Of a DNA stretch of 64,000 nt, positions 12,001 through 25,460 are shown piece by piece; positions within the stretch are counted from its first letter, which is position 1, and each line of letters starts with the position of its first letter. The notes under the pieces are model-generated. The model made no database searches, was not told the origin of the DNA, and saw only the letters and a program-made list of their open reading frames with translations. Position numbers and translations under genes: made by a program. The stretch spans positions 1-64,000 of the forward strand of contig VZTG01006664.1 in NCBI GenBank assembly GCA_013397845.1. The letters are read 5' to 3'. This DNA comes from Melanocharis versteri (lineage: Eukaryota; Chordata; Aves; Passeriformes; Melanocharitidae).

Positions 12001-13050
12001 TTATTTTACGGATTCTAATTAGGAAAGCATTTTTAGTTAATGTACTGTTTGCCAGCCAGTCCCAGCTTCTGAAAACCCTCTTGTAACACAGTGGTCACTA
12101 ATGAATAGGCTTTTTAGCAGGTAATTTTTGATAGTTGTGTGCAAGATCTCAGAGTGCCTGGCTGTTTGTTTTCATTATGATTGGTCAGCTAACTAGGGTA
12201 GGACTGAGCTTCTAAATGCGGTTGCCAATTTTCAGTGCCTTGGTATTTGAAGCTTCTGCTTTTTACAGTGTTGTCCTGTTCTGTCCTCTTCCACCCCAAA
12301 CCCCAATGTCACCTAGGTTGTTCTGACAGGTGAATATCCATCATTTTGATGAAATATATTAAAGATATATTGTTTAGGAATCCCCCACCCCCAAAATTAG
12401 TTTTGCAATGCCATCATTAGAAACTATGTCTGGATACGCATGGCACCATTTCCTATGCCTTCATGGAATAGGAGGAATGGAAATGGTATTCCTAAAAGCA
12501 TCTTCATTTTATGTCATATCTCAAACTTTGTTCACAGTGTGCCAGAAATATTTGGGCATGCCTGGAAGCTCTTTAAAAATTCAGGGAGTGTTGCGATTTT
12601 CACAAGTGGCATGATCCAGCCTGTGTCTGTCATGCTTTACTGCAGCAAATGAAAATTAAGAATACACTTATTTTAAAGAGATCTGGATATTAGCTTTCTG
12701 CTAGTTTTCATTGAAAGCTATACTATTTTGTGACTTTTGAGAAGGGCAGTTTTGAGGTTGGGTGTGCAAGGTGGTGTTTAGAGATGGTTATTCCTGTGGC
12801 AGTTTGATACATTAGCAAGTAAATCATGTGGAGCTTATGAGCTGTAAATTAAAACATCTCAACTATCTCTGATTTCTTTTTTAATATCTAAGATGCACTT
12901 GGAATCCATTTACATGAGAGAATTTACTACCTCTGTAAATCCGGTTTTTTAATGTGCCACCATTTCTGTAAGGTGAAACACTTCTTTCTTAAAACAGAAT
13001 TGTTTTTTGCAGTAAATGATATCACTGGTTACCTGTCTGGTGTTAGCTAA
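9061..13050. other. Ordinary non-coding tract
   Basis: No gene, RNA or alignable transposon is seen. Composition drifts between AT-rich and balanced. Open frames are all below 100 codons and have no recognisable motifs. The pair CTTTTTACAG (about 12270) and GACAGGTGAAT (about 12330) forms one weak splice-bounded interval among many. Confidence 0.65.
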
Positions 13051-13480
13051 TCAGGAGGCTTTGACAATCACTGTTGCCTTCCCTCAGCTGTGGAAGTGTG
13101 TGCATATTGCCCATACAGCTGTTTCCAGCTGCCCTGGGGAAGGCTGCAAGGCCACTTGGCAGTGACCATGTCCTTGGCTCAGGATGTGTGCAGCTGTGGG
13201 GGTAGTGGTCATTGCTCCAGGGTCTTCTGACAAACCAGAACACTGAGAGATGGTCTAAAGGACTGGAGGCCGAGGTTTTAAAAGGCTTAGATGGAATATG
13301 TGCAGTGGGGTGACCTTGCTTGCAGGGAGGAGGTTGTAGAAAAGCTGACTGGCTTTAGTGTCTGACCTGTCCAGACCCCAGTGGCTGTTTCCTATGGCAG
13401 CTGGGAGTGTGAAGCAGCTTCAGGATGGCTGACTCCTACAGCATATTGGCTTTTAAAAGCAAATCATTTCATGTTCTGGG
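13051..13480. other. Slightly GC-richer non-coding patch
   Basis: It has elevated CTG, CAG and TGG words and few CpGs. No frame is convincing and no repeat family is recognised. Confidence 0.45.
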
Positions 13481-16400
13481 TACCACAGGCAGGAACACCA
13501 TGAAAGAAATGCTCTGTAATGGTTTGAATACAGCAATCACTTGTTCAAGTACTTTATATTTAGGTCTTAATGAGAAAATGACTGCATGTTAAATTGCCTA
13601 AATCCACTAAGTGAGAAAACGATAATTTCAGGATTATCTTTGGAATGGGTGTCTATTTTGTCAATTGCAGAGATGCTACCTGAAGTTAAATATGCTTTGG
13701 CAGGCAGTTATTCTTTACCTGTGGTATTTTAACTAGTTGAGTTACCGTTTCTTTGATTATGGCAGCTGGCAGACATTTCATTATCATTAACAGCTGTAGG
13801 TTATGGAGACCCATATATTTCTCACTCAATAAGAATTTAACATATTTCTACTTGCCTCATAGGGTTGCTAAAGCCTTTTCATGAAGAAGGACGGAGTTTA
13901 GCTTTTTTCCTCTTTTGTAGCATGACAATAGTGCATTTGACAACTGTTTCTTCCTAAGGCTAGATCAAAAATCCAGTGTACAGATTCTTAGTCATTCTCC
14001 CTCTCTAGGGGTTTGTGAATGAATTTTGTAGAATTCTGTGTGCCTAATTCCTATGAAATTTCACAGAAATTATTTGTGTCCAAGTTGCATTTAAATTTTT
14101 GGCCAGAGAAAAATAAGTGTACTTGTGCTAAGTTCAGTAAAGCTATACAGATTTCTACCAAGTAAGGACTAAATTTAGGAAGCCTAATATTTTCAATAGG
14201 TTTAGAATTTTTTTAAAAGATAAACTTGAAAAACTGGATATTAGTTCTTATAGTCGCTCAGCAGTGAGTGTTTTTCTTTGTATGGAACTTGATCTCACAT
14301 ACACTCATCAGAAGCTTCAGAATTGTTCCTACTTAAGCTGCCACCTTTCTGGATTTGTGACAGATGCGATGCTTCCAAAAGAGAAAAAGGAGCAAGATTC
14401 ACTTCTTTGCTGCACCCCAAGTGGTTTGCTGGCTTGGTGACACCTATTTGTCCCTGAGGGTGGGGATGTTGGATCCCCAGCAGTGCAAATCAGAGTAGTG
14501 CTTGTTCTGAGCATGGTGTGGCTGCAAGTTGGATGGTTGATCCCACGTTGTTTTTGAGACCATGAGATTTAAGCTAAAAAAATAAATCCCAGGAAACATC
14601 CGTTTGGCAAATGTTAATATGAAAATAAGTGAAAATGCCTGTACTAGATTTTAAGTTAAGGCTGCCATTTTTCCTGGATCTGACTGCTTTTTCTACCCTG
14701 GTAGATTTTTGGGTGGCAGAGCTAGGCTGAGTTTCTAGATGTCTGTGGCCATCCAGCTTGGACGTTTCCAGCACAGACACAGTGATGCTGCTGGGATTTT
14801 CAAAGCAGTAGAAGTCCTCAGGTGCTGCTGCCCTTGTTGTGGTGTGCTGTGCTTGAAAGCCACATGCAGGAGGCCATGTGCAGGTTTTCTACAATTGCAC
14901 CCTAAGATCTGGGCATGGCAGGATACCTGTCAGGTATTTGGGAGCAGGAATTTAGTACAGGTAGCAAAAGCAGGGGAATTGAAACCATGAGTCTGAACAG
15001 CTCTCCATAGACCTTTGCTGGTTTGGAAACTTCCGGCATTTCCTTGCAGATTCAGCTATGTTTTTCTCACCCAAACAATTGCCTTTTCTTGGCCTCTAGC
15101 CGTTCCTATTTGTTAGAATTGTGTCCTTTAAATGCTGTTTATTTTTTTGGCATTTCTTGTGATCACATTCTCTGTGCTTTCCCAATTGTATGCAATGTAA
15201 CCATATATTAAAAATACAGTTGATGTTTTCAAGTTGGCAACCTAGAAAAGAGGCTGAAAGGGTGGAAGAGTTAACTTTTTAGAGTTGCTTCTTGCATGGG
15301 CTTTGGTGTCTGATCAAATGTGGTTTTGTGTGTGTAACTGTAAGCTTCTCAATATGATCTAATATTCCAGAACCAGGTCTTGAAGCTTGACATCCTTGGT
15401 GCTTTAATATGGCTGAAACACCTGTTTAAGGGTTATATTAACATTTTTATACAGCATTTTACATGGAAATAGATCTGTGTTTCCAGAAGAAATTAATGGT
15501 GTTATCTCTGGAATCAAAGTACTTATTTTCTTGATTTAGATTATCTTCTTTTATGTGAAGTCTGGTTTCTACTTTTTCCATGTGAGTGTGTGTCTTTAAA
15601 CTGTTAATTGCATTACCTTTTGCTGGACAGATGGCTAAATAGATTGCAGCAGTTGTCAACCTTCCTGTACTGCCATGCAGCGTTTTCATTATGTTCATAA
15701 AGCCATCAGGTTATAGGGTGCTTTTTTCAACCTAGTCCACATTCAGTCATTTCAGCTGACTACTGTCCCCTTTCATATTAAAAAATTTCTGATCTAGTCA
15801 GAAATGCCTGCCTGTGGCAGTTACTCCTCATAGCATCCCTACAGGTGCTTTTGCCAATAAGTGATGGCTTCCATGTGACAGAGAGAATGGCTGTCTTTGT
15901 AATTAAGGATAGTGACTGCCAGCCCTGGTATATAACCTCAAGATTGTGAATAAGTGCCTCATGTTTCCACTTTATTTCCTCCTAATTTAATTTTGCTGTT
16001 GATAGCTCTCATTGTTTCAAAGGATTGTCAACCTTACGCCTGCTGTACAAGTTTATTACTATGCACTAGCCTACTGATTACTTTCCTTCCTCACAATTTT
16101 ATTTTATTGAGGGTACGAGTTCAAAGAATTTCTGAGTTTTAGAACGTTTCACCGAGGGTTTACTTTATTGTTACAAATCCTGCTAAGAGGCATGTCTGAT
16201 AGCCTACATCTCATGAAAGAGTTTAGAAATCTAGGCCTCCAACTAATTACTGTGAGGGCACAGAATGCAGCTCGAACCTTTCCTTTTTGCCATGAAGTTA
16301 TTTGTTTTGTAATGCATTTCTTCAAATCAATTGGGAGACAAAGTTTCATTGCTGTAAAAGACACTCTAAATTTCATTTTGGAATCTGAATAAAATGAAAA

Positions 16401-16560
16401 CCTCAGTATATTTGAAAGAAGCAGTTTTCTGGAATTGCTGGTTTTGGGATAATAAAGATGTATGACCAGGTTATAGATGCCAGCCACTAAGTTCAATTTG
16501 CTCTCTGTTGTAGCAGACCAGGGCTTTGATTTCAGATGTGTTTAACCTTGAGCATCATTG
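13481..16560. other. Ordinary AT-rich non-coding tract
   Basis: Nothing is recognised. Short frames at 14739-14990 and 16149-16496 have no protein-like pattern. There is no tandem repeat or long inverted repeat. Confidence 0.65.
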
Positions 16561-16870
16561 CTATCCAGGGAGAGAACTTTCTTGAATTGTGGCAGAATGC
16601 CAACAGGACTCAGACATGCAGAAGGTGCAGAATTCTGCAGGCTGTGCTCATGTGACTGCTAAAGCTCTGCTGGGATGTCTTGGGGCAAGAAAGTGGAAGA
16701 GGAAGCTGATCTCAGCTGTAGAGCACAGCAGGGCTGTGTCGAGTGTTCAGCAGTGCTGAGGGAAGGCAGACTTAGTCCCCACCTGGGCCGGGGCTGCTCT
16801 AGAACTGTGCTGGCAGTGGCCACAAACTCCTTGTGCCAGCTGGAGCTCCCTGCAGAGTGATGGCCTTGGC
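16561..16870. other. Slightly GC-richer non-coding patch
   Basis: Composition is similar to 13051-13480, with CAGCAGGGC and GGGGCTGC words. No gene or repeat is recognised. Confidence 0.4.
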
Positions 16871-19820
16871 CAAACTCACAATATAATGGATCAGAGGGCT
16901 TGGAGGCTCTATACTAATGTAGAGTCTCTATATTTAAAGATACTAGAGTTTTACTATACAGTTTATATTAAGGTTAACTGGATGCAATTGCTGAATCAGG
17001 TTATGCCTGCCTTGCCCAACACTGGCTGAAGATGATGAGACATAAACAGTGATACAATAAGTGACAGAGTTTGTAAGCTCAGTTTAGAATGATAAACAAA
17101 AAAAATCTGTGTTTTCCAATAGGCTGGTAGTTTTTCCCCTCCCTTGAAATTGTTCTCCTTATTAGATATCCAATTAAACTGTAGTTGAAGAGAAGCCATT
17201 AGGTTTGTGTTCCCATCTTCAACTCTAGTTTCTTTTAATAAAGAGGAAATCAACAACACATATGCTAACAGTATTTTTAGGAATTATTTGCAATGAACAT
17301 ATGTAATTGTTTGGGAATAGAAGGAAACAAATCACAAAAAGTCACAATAGGTCTGACTGTTGTCTTAGAGAAAAAAAAAAAGGGGGGAGGAGGGAAATGA
17401 AGCTCCTGTGGAGATAATTGAAGCTGAAACATTTCTTATGCTCTTGAGATGAGCTGCAGAAAGCAAATTATATGAAAAAAACAAAGGGGGAAATGTCATG
17501 TGTCAGCTCTCCTCATTTTCTTTTTGGCTGCATTCCCAGTCTCTAAACTGGTATTAAGCTTTGCCATGGCAACGATGTCAGTGAGGTGTTTTCCAGTCCA
17601 GAGTGTACTTCTTGCTGCAGGTTTAGGGAGTAGAGATTTGGAAACTGTTTGTCTGTAATCTTGTACTTCACTGAACATGAGCCTTTGGAATAAGTGGGTA
17701 TTCTGGGTGACCAGAGAGGTTAGTAAAGAAAAAAAAATCAGCTTTCACAAAAGCAAATGGAACCAACTCTGAAATAAAATTGCTTTACACTTTTGCCTAT
17801 GGAAAAAAACTACAGACATGCCATGCTTGGAAGGGCATGGAAACAAGACCAAGCTGTGGGTTCTCTGATATTCCCTACTGAAGAGAACCAGAGCAAAGCA
17901 TTGTTTAGAGCAACAGACTGAGGATCAAAAGGTGACAGAAATTCAGTAAGAGAACAGCTGGTACGAAAGAATTTAAAGCTCTTTAGACACATGAATTTTC
18001 TGTGGACAGGGCATTGTATGATCTTAACCTGGATTCTTGCATTGAATCACTCTATAAAACCTGGGGAGGCAAACTTTGAAGAGGCAAGGATACAGCTCCT
18101 ACCTGCAAATGAATTCATGCTGAAGCTGTAATAATATGGAAATATTCCTTTTTGCTGCTATGTCAATTCATTGAGAAAAAGCATTAGAAAGGAATTATTT
18201 CAGTATCAGATGTCCTGAAATTTTGTAGAAACCAATACAAGATTCCTTCATTTTCAATTTGTACAACACTGTTTTGGTGACAAATCCATAACACAACACC
18301 ATGCCAGATACTCTGACGAAAACCAACTGTACCCCTGACAAAATCAGTACAGTATTCTTTTCTCATTTCTTCCCTCTTAGCAGTTGTGAATTTGTAATTA
18401 TTCAAGGAAACATTTAGTGAGCTGAGTTAGGCAACTGAAGGATGGCAAAAAAGAAATGCTCTTTTACCAAGAGAACCATCTCCTTATGTGGTTTGCAATG
18501 CACTCTCACGAATAGTTGTATCTCCGTAAGTGAGGCAGGACTGGTTCATCAAGGTGCTGCTCATCAAGGCCGAGCCTAAAAAGCATTTCTCAGATCACAG
18601 AGCATCATGAAAAGGGGAAGCGGGGGGGATACAGGATGCGCCACCACAAAAAGATAGGATTTTTTGGAGGAAGAAAATGTATTCAGTGTTTGCTGTGGAA
18701 AATGATTGCATGTTTTGTTGAACAGGTACATATTGGGTTGAAATAAATAGCAATTCTTTGTTAATTTTGAAGTACATTTCCTTGGTAAAAAGGAAATGCT
18801 TTTTTTGTATCTGAACTCAGAATTCTGTGCTTCAGTGTAGCTGAGTGTTGCTGTTTCTGACATGGAACTTGCAGCTTTTTAATATAGACTATAGAAGCAA
18901 ATATTCCTGTTAGTGCTGCTATTTACCTGAAGAACAGGTCTGTTTTAAGAGCTCTGGATATGGACATGAAAAGTGTGTGGAAAGTCTATGTCTCATTCTG
19001 AGCTGTCATATGCCTAAAATGTATCCAAAGGTAACAATGCATTGTGCCTCTTTGAGAACCTGTATTCTCAAGGGCAAAACAAACAATAAAGACTTGTTAA
19101 TCACTTTGTGATTCACTGGTAAATAATGCTGTTTAAAAGCTACTTATGCTGGTATGACTCGTTAAATTAACAATTTATTCAAGCACAAAGCTATGCCATT
19201 CTATAATATGCTTTCTTTCTAAGAATCCATGAGTAACTGAAGTTATTTTGAGTTAAAATTATTATCTTTTGAAATTATCAAAACTTCTTTAAAATATTCT
19301 TCATCTTTATCTTGATCAGCATAGGTACTAATCTCATTTCTTGACTGGAATCTGCCAGCTGGAGGAGATTTTGACTTATTCACAGCCAAGCAATGGAATG
19401 GCTGTGTCTGTTGGAGAGCAGATGCACTCTCCTGTGCCCTGCTCTGTCTTGTTTCTGATGTCTCCTCCTAAATCCTCTCAGACAGTGTCACATCTCCCAG
19501 CCAGTGCTCCTCTACTTTGGAAAGGAGCCCAAGCATTTGAGCCAAAAGATGATGGGAAATGACAGATGTATCTCAGAGTTCACTGGTTTCTAAAATAGAG
19601 ACAGCTTATCACATGAGACCATGTAAATGCGTTTTATTACGCTCGTAGATTCCCAAACATCTTCATCACCCTATTAGCTGTTACTGCTGAGGCAGCTTGT
19701 AGAGGTGTTGGTGGGGATTATGGCTTCGAATATTTAGAAAATACAGTTTAAAAGGTGGTGCATATAGTCAGTAGTTCTGACTGACCTTTCCAGGTGGCAG
19801 CTTCAAATCTAAGCTCAAGC
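16871..19820. other. AT-rich non-coding tract
   Basis: No gene is seen. It contains a 31-bp polypurine run at 17367-17397. The last 200 bases (about 19620-19720) look slightly less random than their surroundings, but I could not identify them. Confidence 0.6.
17367..17397 (+). repeat. 31-bp polypurine run
   Basis: An uninterrupted purine stretch made of an A-run of 11, then G-runs with GGAGGAGGG. Such tracts can form triplex (H-DNA) structures and are mutable, but this one is short. Confidence 0.6.
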
Positions 19821-20095
19821 TGATCCCTTTAATTTTAACTTTTGTATTTTTTAGATTTTTGTACTGTGTTAGTGTGTCTGTAACTCTGGGTTTCATGTAT
19901 AGTGCTAACAGCTCTTCTCGTAGCCTGGCTAGACAAATGCACCATTTCCAGCCCAAAGAACCAAGGACATTTGCAGCTTCAGCCCCCAAGAATGTAAACA
20001 GCCACGAATGAAGAGGGGACAGTCCGAAAGGATGGGGCTGCGTGGACTGAAGCTGTGGTTGGACAATGGGCCTGAATATGTAAATGGGCCAAACT

Positions 20096-20102
20096 TATAA
20101 AG
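20096..20102 (+). promoter_or_regulatory. LTR TATA box
   Basis: TATAAAG in the setting AACTTATAAAGAGG. It sits where the U3 promoter of an LTR is expected, 96 bases before the poly(A) signal. Confidence 0.5.
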
Positions 20103-20191
20103 AGGGTGAGAACGCATGACCCGGGGTCCATCTTCAGTGTAGTCTTGGCCAGACTTTTGTACTCCCAGGGTGTGTCCTGTAAAGACCTTTC

Positions 20192-20197
20192 AATAAA
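20192..20197 (+). terminator. LTR poly(A) signal
   Basis: AATAAA is followed by a T-rich stretch with TTGTTC, as at LTR R/U5 junctions. It would mark the end of R in the LTR called here. Confidence 0.5.
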
Positions 20198-20259
20198 TAT
20201 CTACTTTGTTCTTTAACTCTGTCCAGCCTCTGTTCCAGGTAGCCCTCCTTTAGGTGTCA

Positions 20260-23200
20260 AAGCTCCTTCAGAATTGTAGTAGCATTAAAAAAACCTCAAA
20301 CCCTCCATGTTTCTTACCTGTGTATGCTCATGTGCACATAAAAAGTATAGTTCTACACAAGGCTTTAAGAACAATACTCAATGTTTAAAGCTGTTCTCTT
20401 TCTTACATTTAGAGTTTCATTCTTATTATACTAGTTTCTTTGCAGGTCTGAGCTAGTTCCCTGCAGAAGAATCAAAGACAGGGATTCACAGCAACAAAGC
20501 ATGATACAATTGGAGTGGCCACAGCAGAATGAGACAGTATTAGAGCCAGTAAAGCTGGACTGATGGCAGAGCTTAGCCTGGGTGCAGTAGAATAATATAA
20601 GGCTTTATGATGTTTCACTGCACAATATGTACGTCCCAACTAGTGCTTCTGCTAGTTTAGATATCTCCACATTGCCCTTCTTTTTGCGATAGAGACATGC
20701 CTGGAAAAATACAGTAGTCTGAGGTGTTATTTTGGTTGCATATATTTCAGTCCATGATACAGATAGTTCTAGCATGGAGCACTGTAAAATTTTGTATTTT
20801 GGTGTTGCTCCTTCCTGGAGGGAAAAACGTTTGTCATTTTAACATGTAAACTTTTATTGATATTATAGAATTAGAGGGGAAATAAAGCTGACAGTTGTGT
20901 TTTATAGTTACTCTGGAGCTGAATGAAGGACATGGAGAAGGCCAAATGGTGAGTGGAAGCAATATTTTCTTTAGATGTGAGATCATTCTACTTCAGATAC
21001 TTCTTTTTTTTTAAGCTTCTGCTGTCAAAAGTTAGCCAATCAGGTCTATGCCAAAGCATCTAATTAAACAGTTTATTTTCCATAACTACTAAGGCCAATA
21101 AGAACAGATGATTCTCAGCACTTCAGAAATTTAGGCCATTTCTTTCAAGTCCTCAGTGCAAATGGAGATGCCTAGCTTTATAGCCTACACTTGAAAATAT
21201 TGATCTTGCTTGTTAAATCCTGTTTCTAATCTATTTGCAGAGTATGGCTCACAAAACTTCTAATGCACCTTTCTGCAGGAAGAGACTCGATGCTGGTACA
21301 GGTTCTTTTTATAGCTCCATGCTGTTTCTTTGGTGTTGTTTCCCAAGAGGGTGGGTGTGTTCCTCAGCCAGCACTCACTGTTGACAGACAATTGTTGAGT
21401 GAGTCCTCAACAGTGAGCTCTCTCTTGAGTGCTCTGGTGGTGTCACTTGTGTGGCGCTCGTTAGCTGGTGACACTGAGTTAGAGCAGGGTATCAATGAGA
21501 CAGGCTGGCACCTCTGAGGGAACAGCGAGAGGCTGTGGGAAGGACTGAGCAACGCAGGGTTCAGGACGCTGGAATGCCTGGTGAGGGAAACAAGGAGTTG
21601 GGGTGGTAGTTGCGATCAATTTCAAGGCAGTCAGATCTATTATTTAGCTAACTTTTTTCTGCCAACAAAGAGGAAAAAAACCTCATCAGATGCTGTGGGT
21701 GATGTTCTAATGTTCCACTGTCAGTTCTGATAGATTTCCTATTTACTGTTAACATCCCTTCTGTGATGACCTCAGTTTTGGCTTGGAAGATTTCTCCCTA
21801 TTGCTGTTTATTTTTTTCTGTGTAACTTGTGCAGCTATTTGAGTACTTTTCTTTGTTTTTCTTGCAACAAACCAGAAAGAATTATGACAAAACCCTCCCA
21901 ACATCTAGCGTTTGCCATCATGTCAACAATTCTTTTAACAGGATTATTGAAACTTATAGCAAAGTGCTAGGAAGACATAGTAAAGCCCAGGACTGTCTAT
22001 AGAGGCAGGTCACCTCATAAATGCTTAGCACCATATAAAATGCATTTTATTAAGCTGTCTGGTTTGCACAAAGTAGCCCAACAACAATGAATTGTAGTTG
22101 TTCATTGCTTGTTAGCAAAGGAGGCCGCTGGCCTCTAGTAGTTCTTTATTATATCCCTAAAGGTTGCATTCCTTTCTCTTTCCTAATAACCATTTTATGG
22201 CTTTTGAATAATAAAAGGCTTGCACTTGGCTGGTATTGTCAGGAGAAGTGCCTTGGTCTGTTTTGGAAAAGGTCAAGGGTCACTGTCTTAGGGTGAAAAA
22301 TTGCCTCAGAAAAGTTCTTTATTTATGTTTTGGGTTTTTTTATGATTTGTAGCTTTCAGGAAAATGTATCCATTTCCTCCTTGTCTATTTCCTATTTTGA
22401 TCCCAAGAAAGAAGGCAAAATTCAGTTTTGAGCCTTGATGGCTTCCTAATTGTTGTGTCTCAAGCTTGTGCTATTAACCAATATGTACTGGTTAGGATGG
22501 ATCTCCAGCAGGATAGTGAATGGCATGCATTACCTGGGCCATGATAGGGATTTTGCTTCAGCTCTGGCTTCTGCTTGGTAGTTGCATTCTATCATTTTAT
22601 ACGTGCTGCATATTCCTTCAAGCTAATAAAGCAGCACTTTGCTATGCATGACCTGCTCTGTGGTGTGACTGACTGATAACTGCAGCATTTTAAACCTGGC
22701 ACTACATTATTAGACCTGCTGCCAGGTCCTGGTTATTTGTCAGAAATATTTCTTGCCACTGGAACTTCAGATGGATGGAAAGTAATTTTATAGGGTCATT
22801 GCAAACTTGTGGGATGTAAAGTGCTGGGATCCATCACAGCCAAGGCATTACCTACCAAACTTATGGATGTGGAGATATGTGTTCATATGAAACCGCCCAC
22901 AAAAAGTGCATTCCCTGTGGTACTGTGTCATTCTGTCTCTGTCAGGTATGAAATCACTTCAGCTTTGCTCTTTGCTATAAAGAAATTTATCTAGCTGCTG
23001 AGAGACTTTTTTTTCCCAAATATAGATACACCTTAATGTGAGGCAGTAAGATGTAGTTTGGGGAATATAGGTTGGCTCTATTCCTGTCTTTGATGAAAAT
23101 GTATTATTGCTTTTCATGGGAGCTGGGTCCATTTTGTGCCTTAAGGAATAAATCTCTTCAAAGGCATCCTTATGCATCTTTAAGATAAAGAGTGGACTTG

Positions 23201-25289
23201 GTAAATCGGATTCAGTAGTGCCTGTTAGAAGATCTAAACAATGTTGGAAAAAGCATTTTTCCCATACCAGGGTGCCTTAAGCCCAAAAGAAGCCCACTGA
23301 AGAAACCACCTCTTTCCTCTGACATTCTACCTCAGCTGAGATCTCCAGAGTCTGAGTTCCCTGAAATATAAAAGCAAGGAAATGTCTGGCAGTGTATTCT
23401 ATATAGGGAAGTCTGTCTGCCTTTTTCAGGCCACACTTGTTTAGAAGGGCTTGTGGAGTTAAATGTAGGAGTTACTGGTCCACTGAGGAAGACAAAGATG
23501 AAAGAGAAGTATGTTTCCTTTACGCAAAATATATCAAATGAGTGTTTATCTTTTGTTAAGCTGTTTATTTTCTAGTATATGGAAGTGTTTTAAGAATATT
23601 TATTACATTTTCCTTGAAAGAACGGACCTAACTCAGCCTTCACCAGGGATGACGTATTGGGGTATGACGACCTCTTTGTTTATGACTGCCAAGACAGGTG
23701 TGTTGAGGGCAGCAAAGTTTCTTTAGTAAACCCTTTCACTTTCTTCATTGTCTTAGCTTATGCAGATAATCAATGAAACAAGAAAAGATATGTTAAATAA
23801 GATGTAAAAAGTTTACAGTGATGCTCTGTTCTTATTGGTGAGAGGTTCTAAGTAAATTTTTTCACTTTAGCTGAGAAAAAAGGATCTGAGTATGTTTCCC
23901 ATGAAGCATGTTACAGTAATTGCAGCAATGAAAATGACCATGATTCACCATTTGTTTTATGGTTTCTGTGTGCTGTTTTCCTAGTAATCCTACATCAGCC
24001 TAAGTAGGCCTCACATCCACTCTCAGACTAGGTATTTTTTAAAGACAAGCATCACATTGGAAGGACTTCTCTGGAAAGAAAGTGGAGAAAGAAAAATGAT
24101 ATCAAGTTATGAAGACACTGAGAGCTCTTTGGGGAAAATCAACGGTGTGCTGAAACGGAGACACATGGCTCACTTGGTTTCTCTATGACGACTTTTGCTT
24201 GTCTTTCACTCTGTTCTAGTGTAAAAATAACTTCTGAAAGGCAAGCTTGGAAAATAGCACATTGGTCCTGTTTAGTTGTTTACAGTCACAGATAAAGCAA
24301 TAAATAGCAGAGAGTAGGAGAATACAGAATAAAAGCTATATACATGCATGAAGAATCTACTTATAGTACATAAGGCATGCAGCCTGAACCTTGCCTTACA
24401 TAGGAGGAAAGTCTTTAACTCATGTCTGCAAATACCCTTCATTTGTTACCTTAGTATGTATCTTGCACATACTGAAGGCAAAGACCTTTAGGGTATATGG
24501 AATGTAATATACTCATAAGTAATAGTCACATTATCCTATTAGGGAATTTCTGGAAAATCCGATACCAAAGTAAAAATACAAAGTGGAACAGCAGTGGAGG
24601 ATCTGTGACTATGAAGGACTGTTACAGAGGCAGGCATAATTTGCCTGTGATTACTATGCTCTAAGACAAATATCAGATTTGCCCTGCTTTTCTGGGTAGT
24701 GTGTTCTTTAATAGAATGAATGGAGAATAACACACTGACAATAAAATAATTCAGTCTTATGTTCCCTGTAAGTGTAGGTAATCTTATAAGAAGTTAGTGT
24801 CAAAGACTGAGATTCAAAAGTTTGGGTGCTTTGACTTCTGACTGTCCATTATCACGTACTTGAACTTGGTTTTATTTTCAGGAGTTCCAAGTGCAGAGAT
24901 AAATATTTTTATTTTCACAATTTGTAATGCATGATGAATTTTGAAACTCCAGCCAATATTAATCTCATTTTGCTGCAAGAACCATTTTCATGTTAAAATG
25001 GTACTCCAGTTCATGCTATTTTTCATTATAAGCTCTTTGAATCCTAAGGGTTGCAGTGTAAAATAATTATAGTAATTTGAGGAGTCTTAGTATGTGAAAC
25101 AATGGCCTTCTCAATTGCCTCATGGTGGCTGGGAAAATGAAATGATTCATGTATCTACTTGAAAAACATTTTATAGAATGTGGCCATGAAAGAAAAAGTA
25201 GGAAAGAAACTTCACTTCTCTTTAGACAATAATGTCCATTTTTTTCTGTTCAGCAAGAAGCAATTGAGGTTGTAGTCAGTTACTAGGTG
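20260..25289. other. Ordinary non-coding tract
   Basis: No gene is seen. A 41-base interval at 20908-20948 lies between a moderate acceptor (TTTTATAG) and GTGAGT and is open in one frame (TLELNEGHGEGQM), but the acceptor is weak. Another strong acceptor-like site (TCTGTCTCTGTCAG, about 22945) has no partner donor. No repeats are recognised. Confidence 0.6.
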
Positions 25290-25460
25290 GCAGATGTTGT
25301 ACAAACACAGAACAAAGGCAGGATCCCTGTCCCAGAGATTTTATAATCTGTGTACAAACAGGCAGCAGGTGGGTCCAGCAGATGTGTAAAACCAGAACAA
25401 TGTGATGAGAGAGGTCAGCAGTGGCAGGATCAGAGCTGACTCTGGGTTGTTCAGGTTCAG
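25290..25460. repeat. Ancient SINE-like relic (CORE/MIR type)
   Basis: The words TACAAACACAGAACAAAG, GATCCCTGTCCCAGAGA, TTTATAATCTG and GTCAGCAGTGGCAGGATCAG follow, in order, a motif series I associate with old amniote CORE-SINE/MIR-type repeats (unit ending in a GTCAGTGGCAGAGCTGG-like block). Divergence is heavy. It is non-coding and probably immobile for a very long time. Confidence 0.35.

Larger units (their letters stand above)
19821..20259 (+). mobile_element. Probable solo LTR, retroviral
   Basis: The right half has the ordered signals of a retroviral LTR: a TATA box (TATAAAG, 20096), a GC-richer segment with CCCGGGGTCCATC about 20 bases later, AATAAA at 20192, a T-rich stretch, and a terminal part ending GGTGTCA at 20259. 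That end resembles the 3' ends of several avian ERV LTRs. The start is less sure: TG at 19821 gives 439 bp, and AAGC both precedes it (19817-19820) and follows the end (20260-20263), compatible with a 4-bp target duplication as made by gammaretrovirus-like elements. The four bases could match by chance. No internal retroviral sequence lies on either side, so it would be a solo LTR left by recombination. An alternative is an unrelated promoter with its own poly(A) signal, but a spacing of only 96 bases between TATA and AATAAA fits an LTR much better. Confidence 0.5.
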
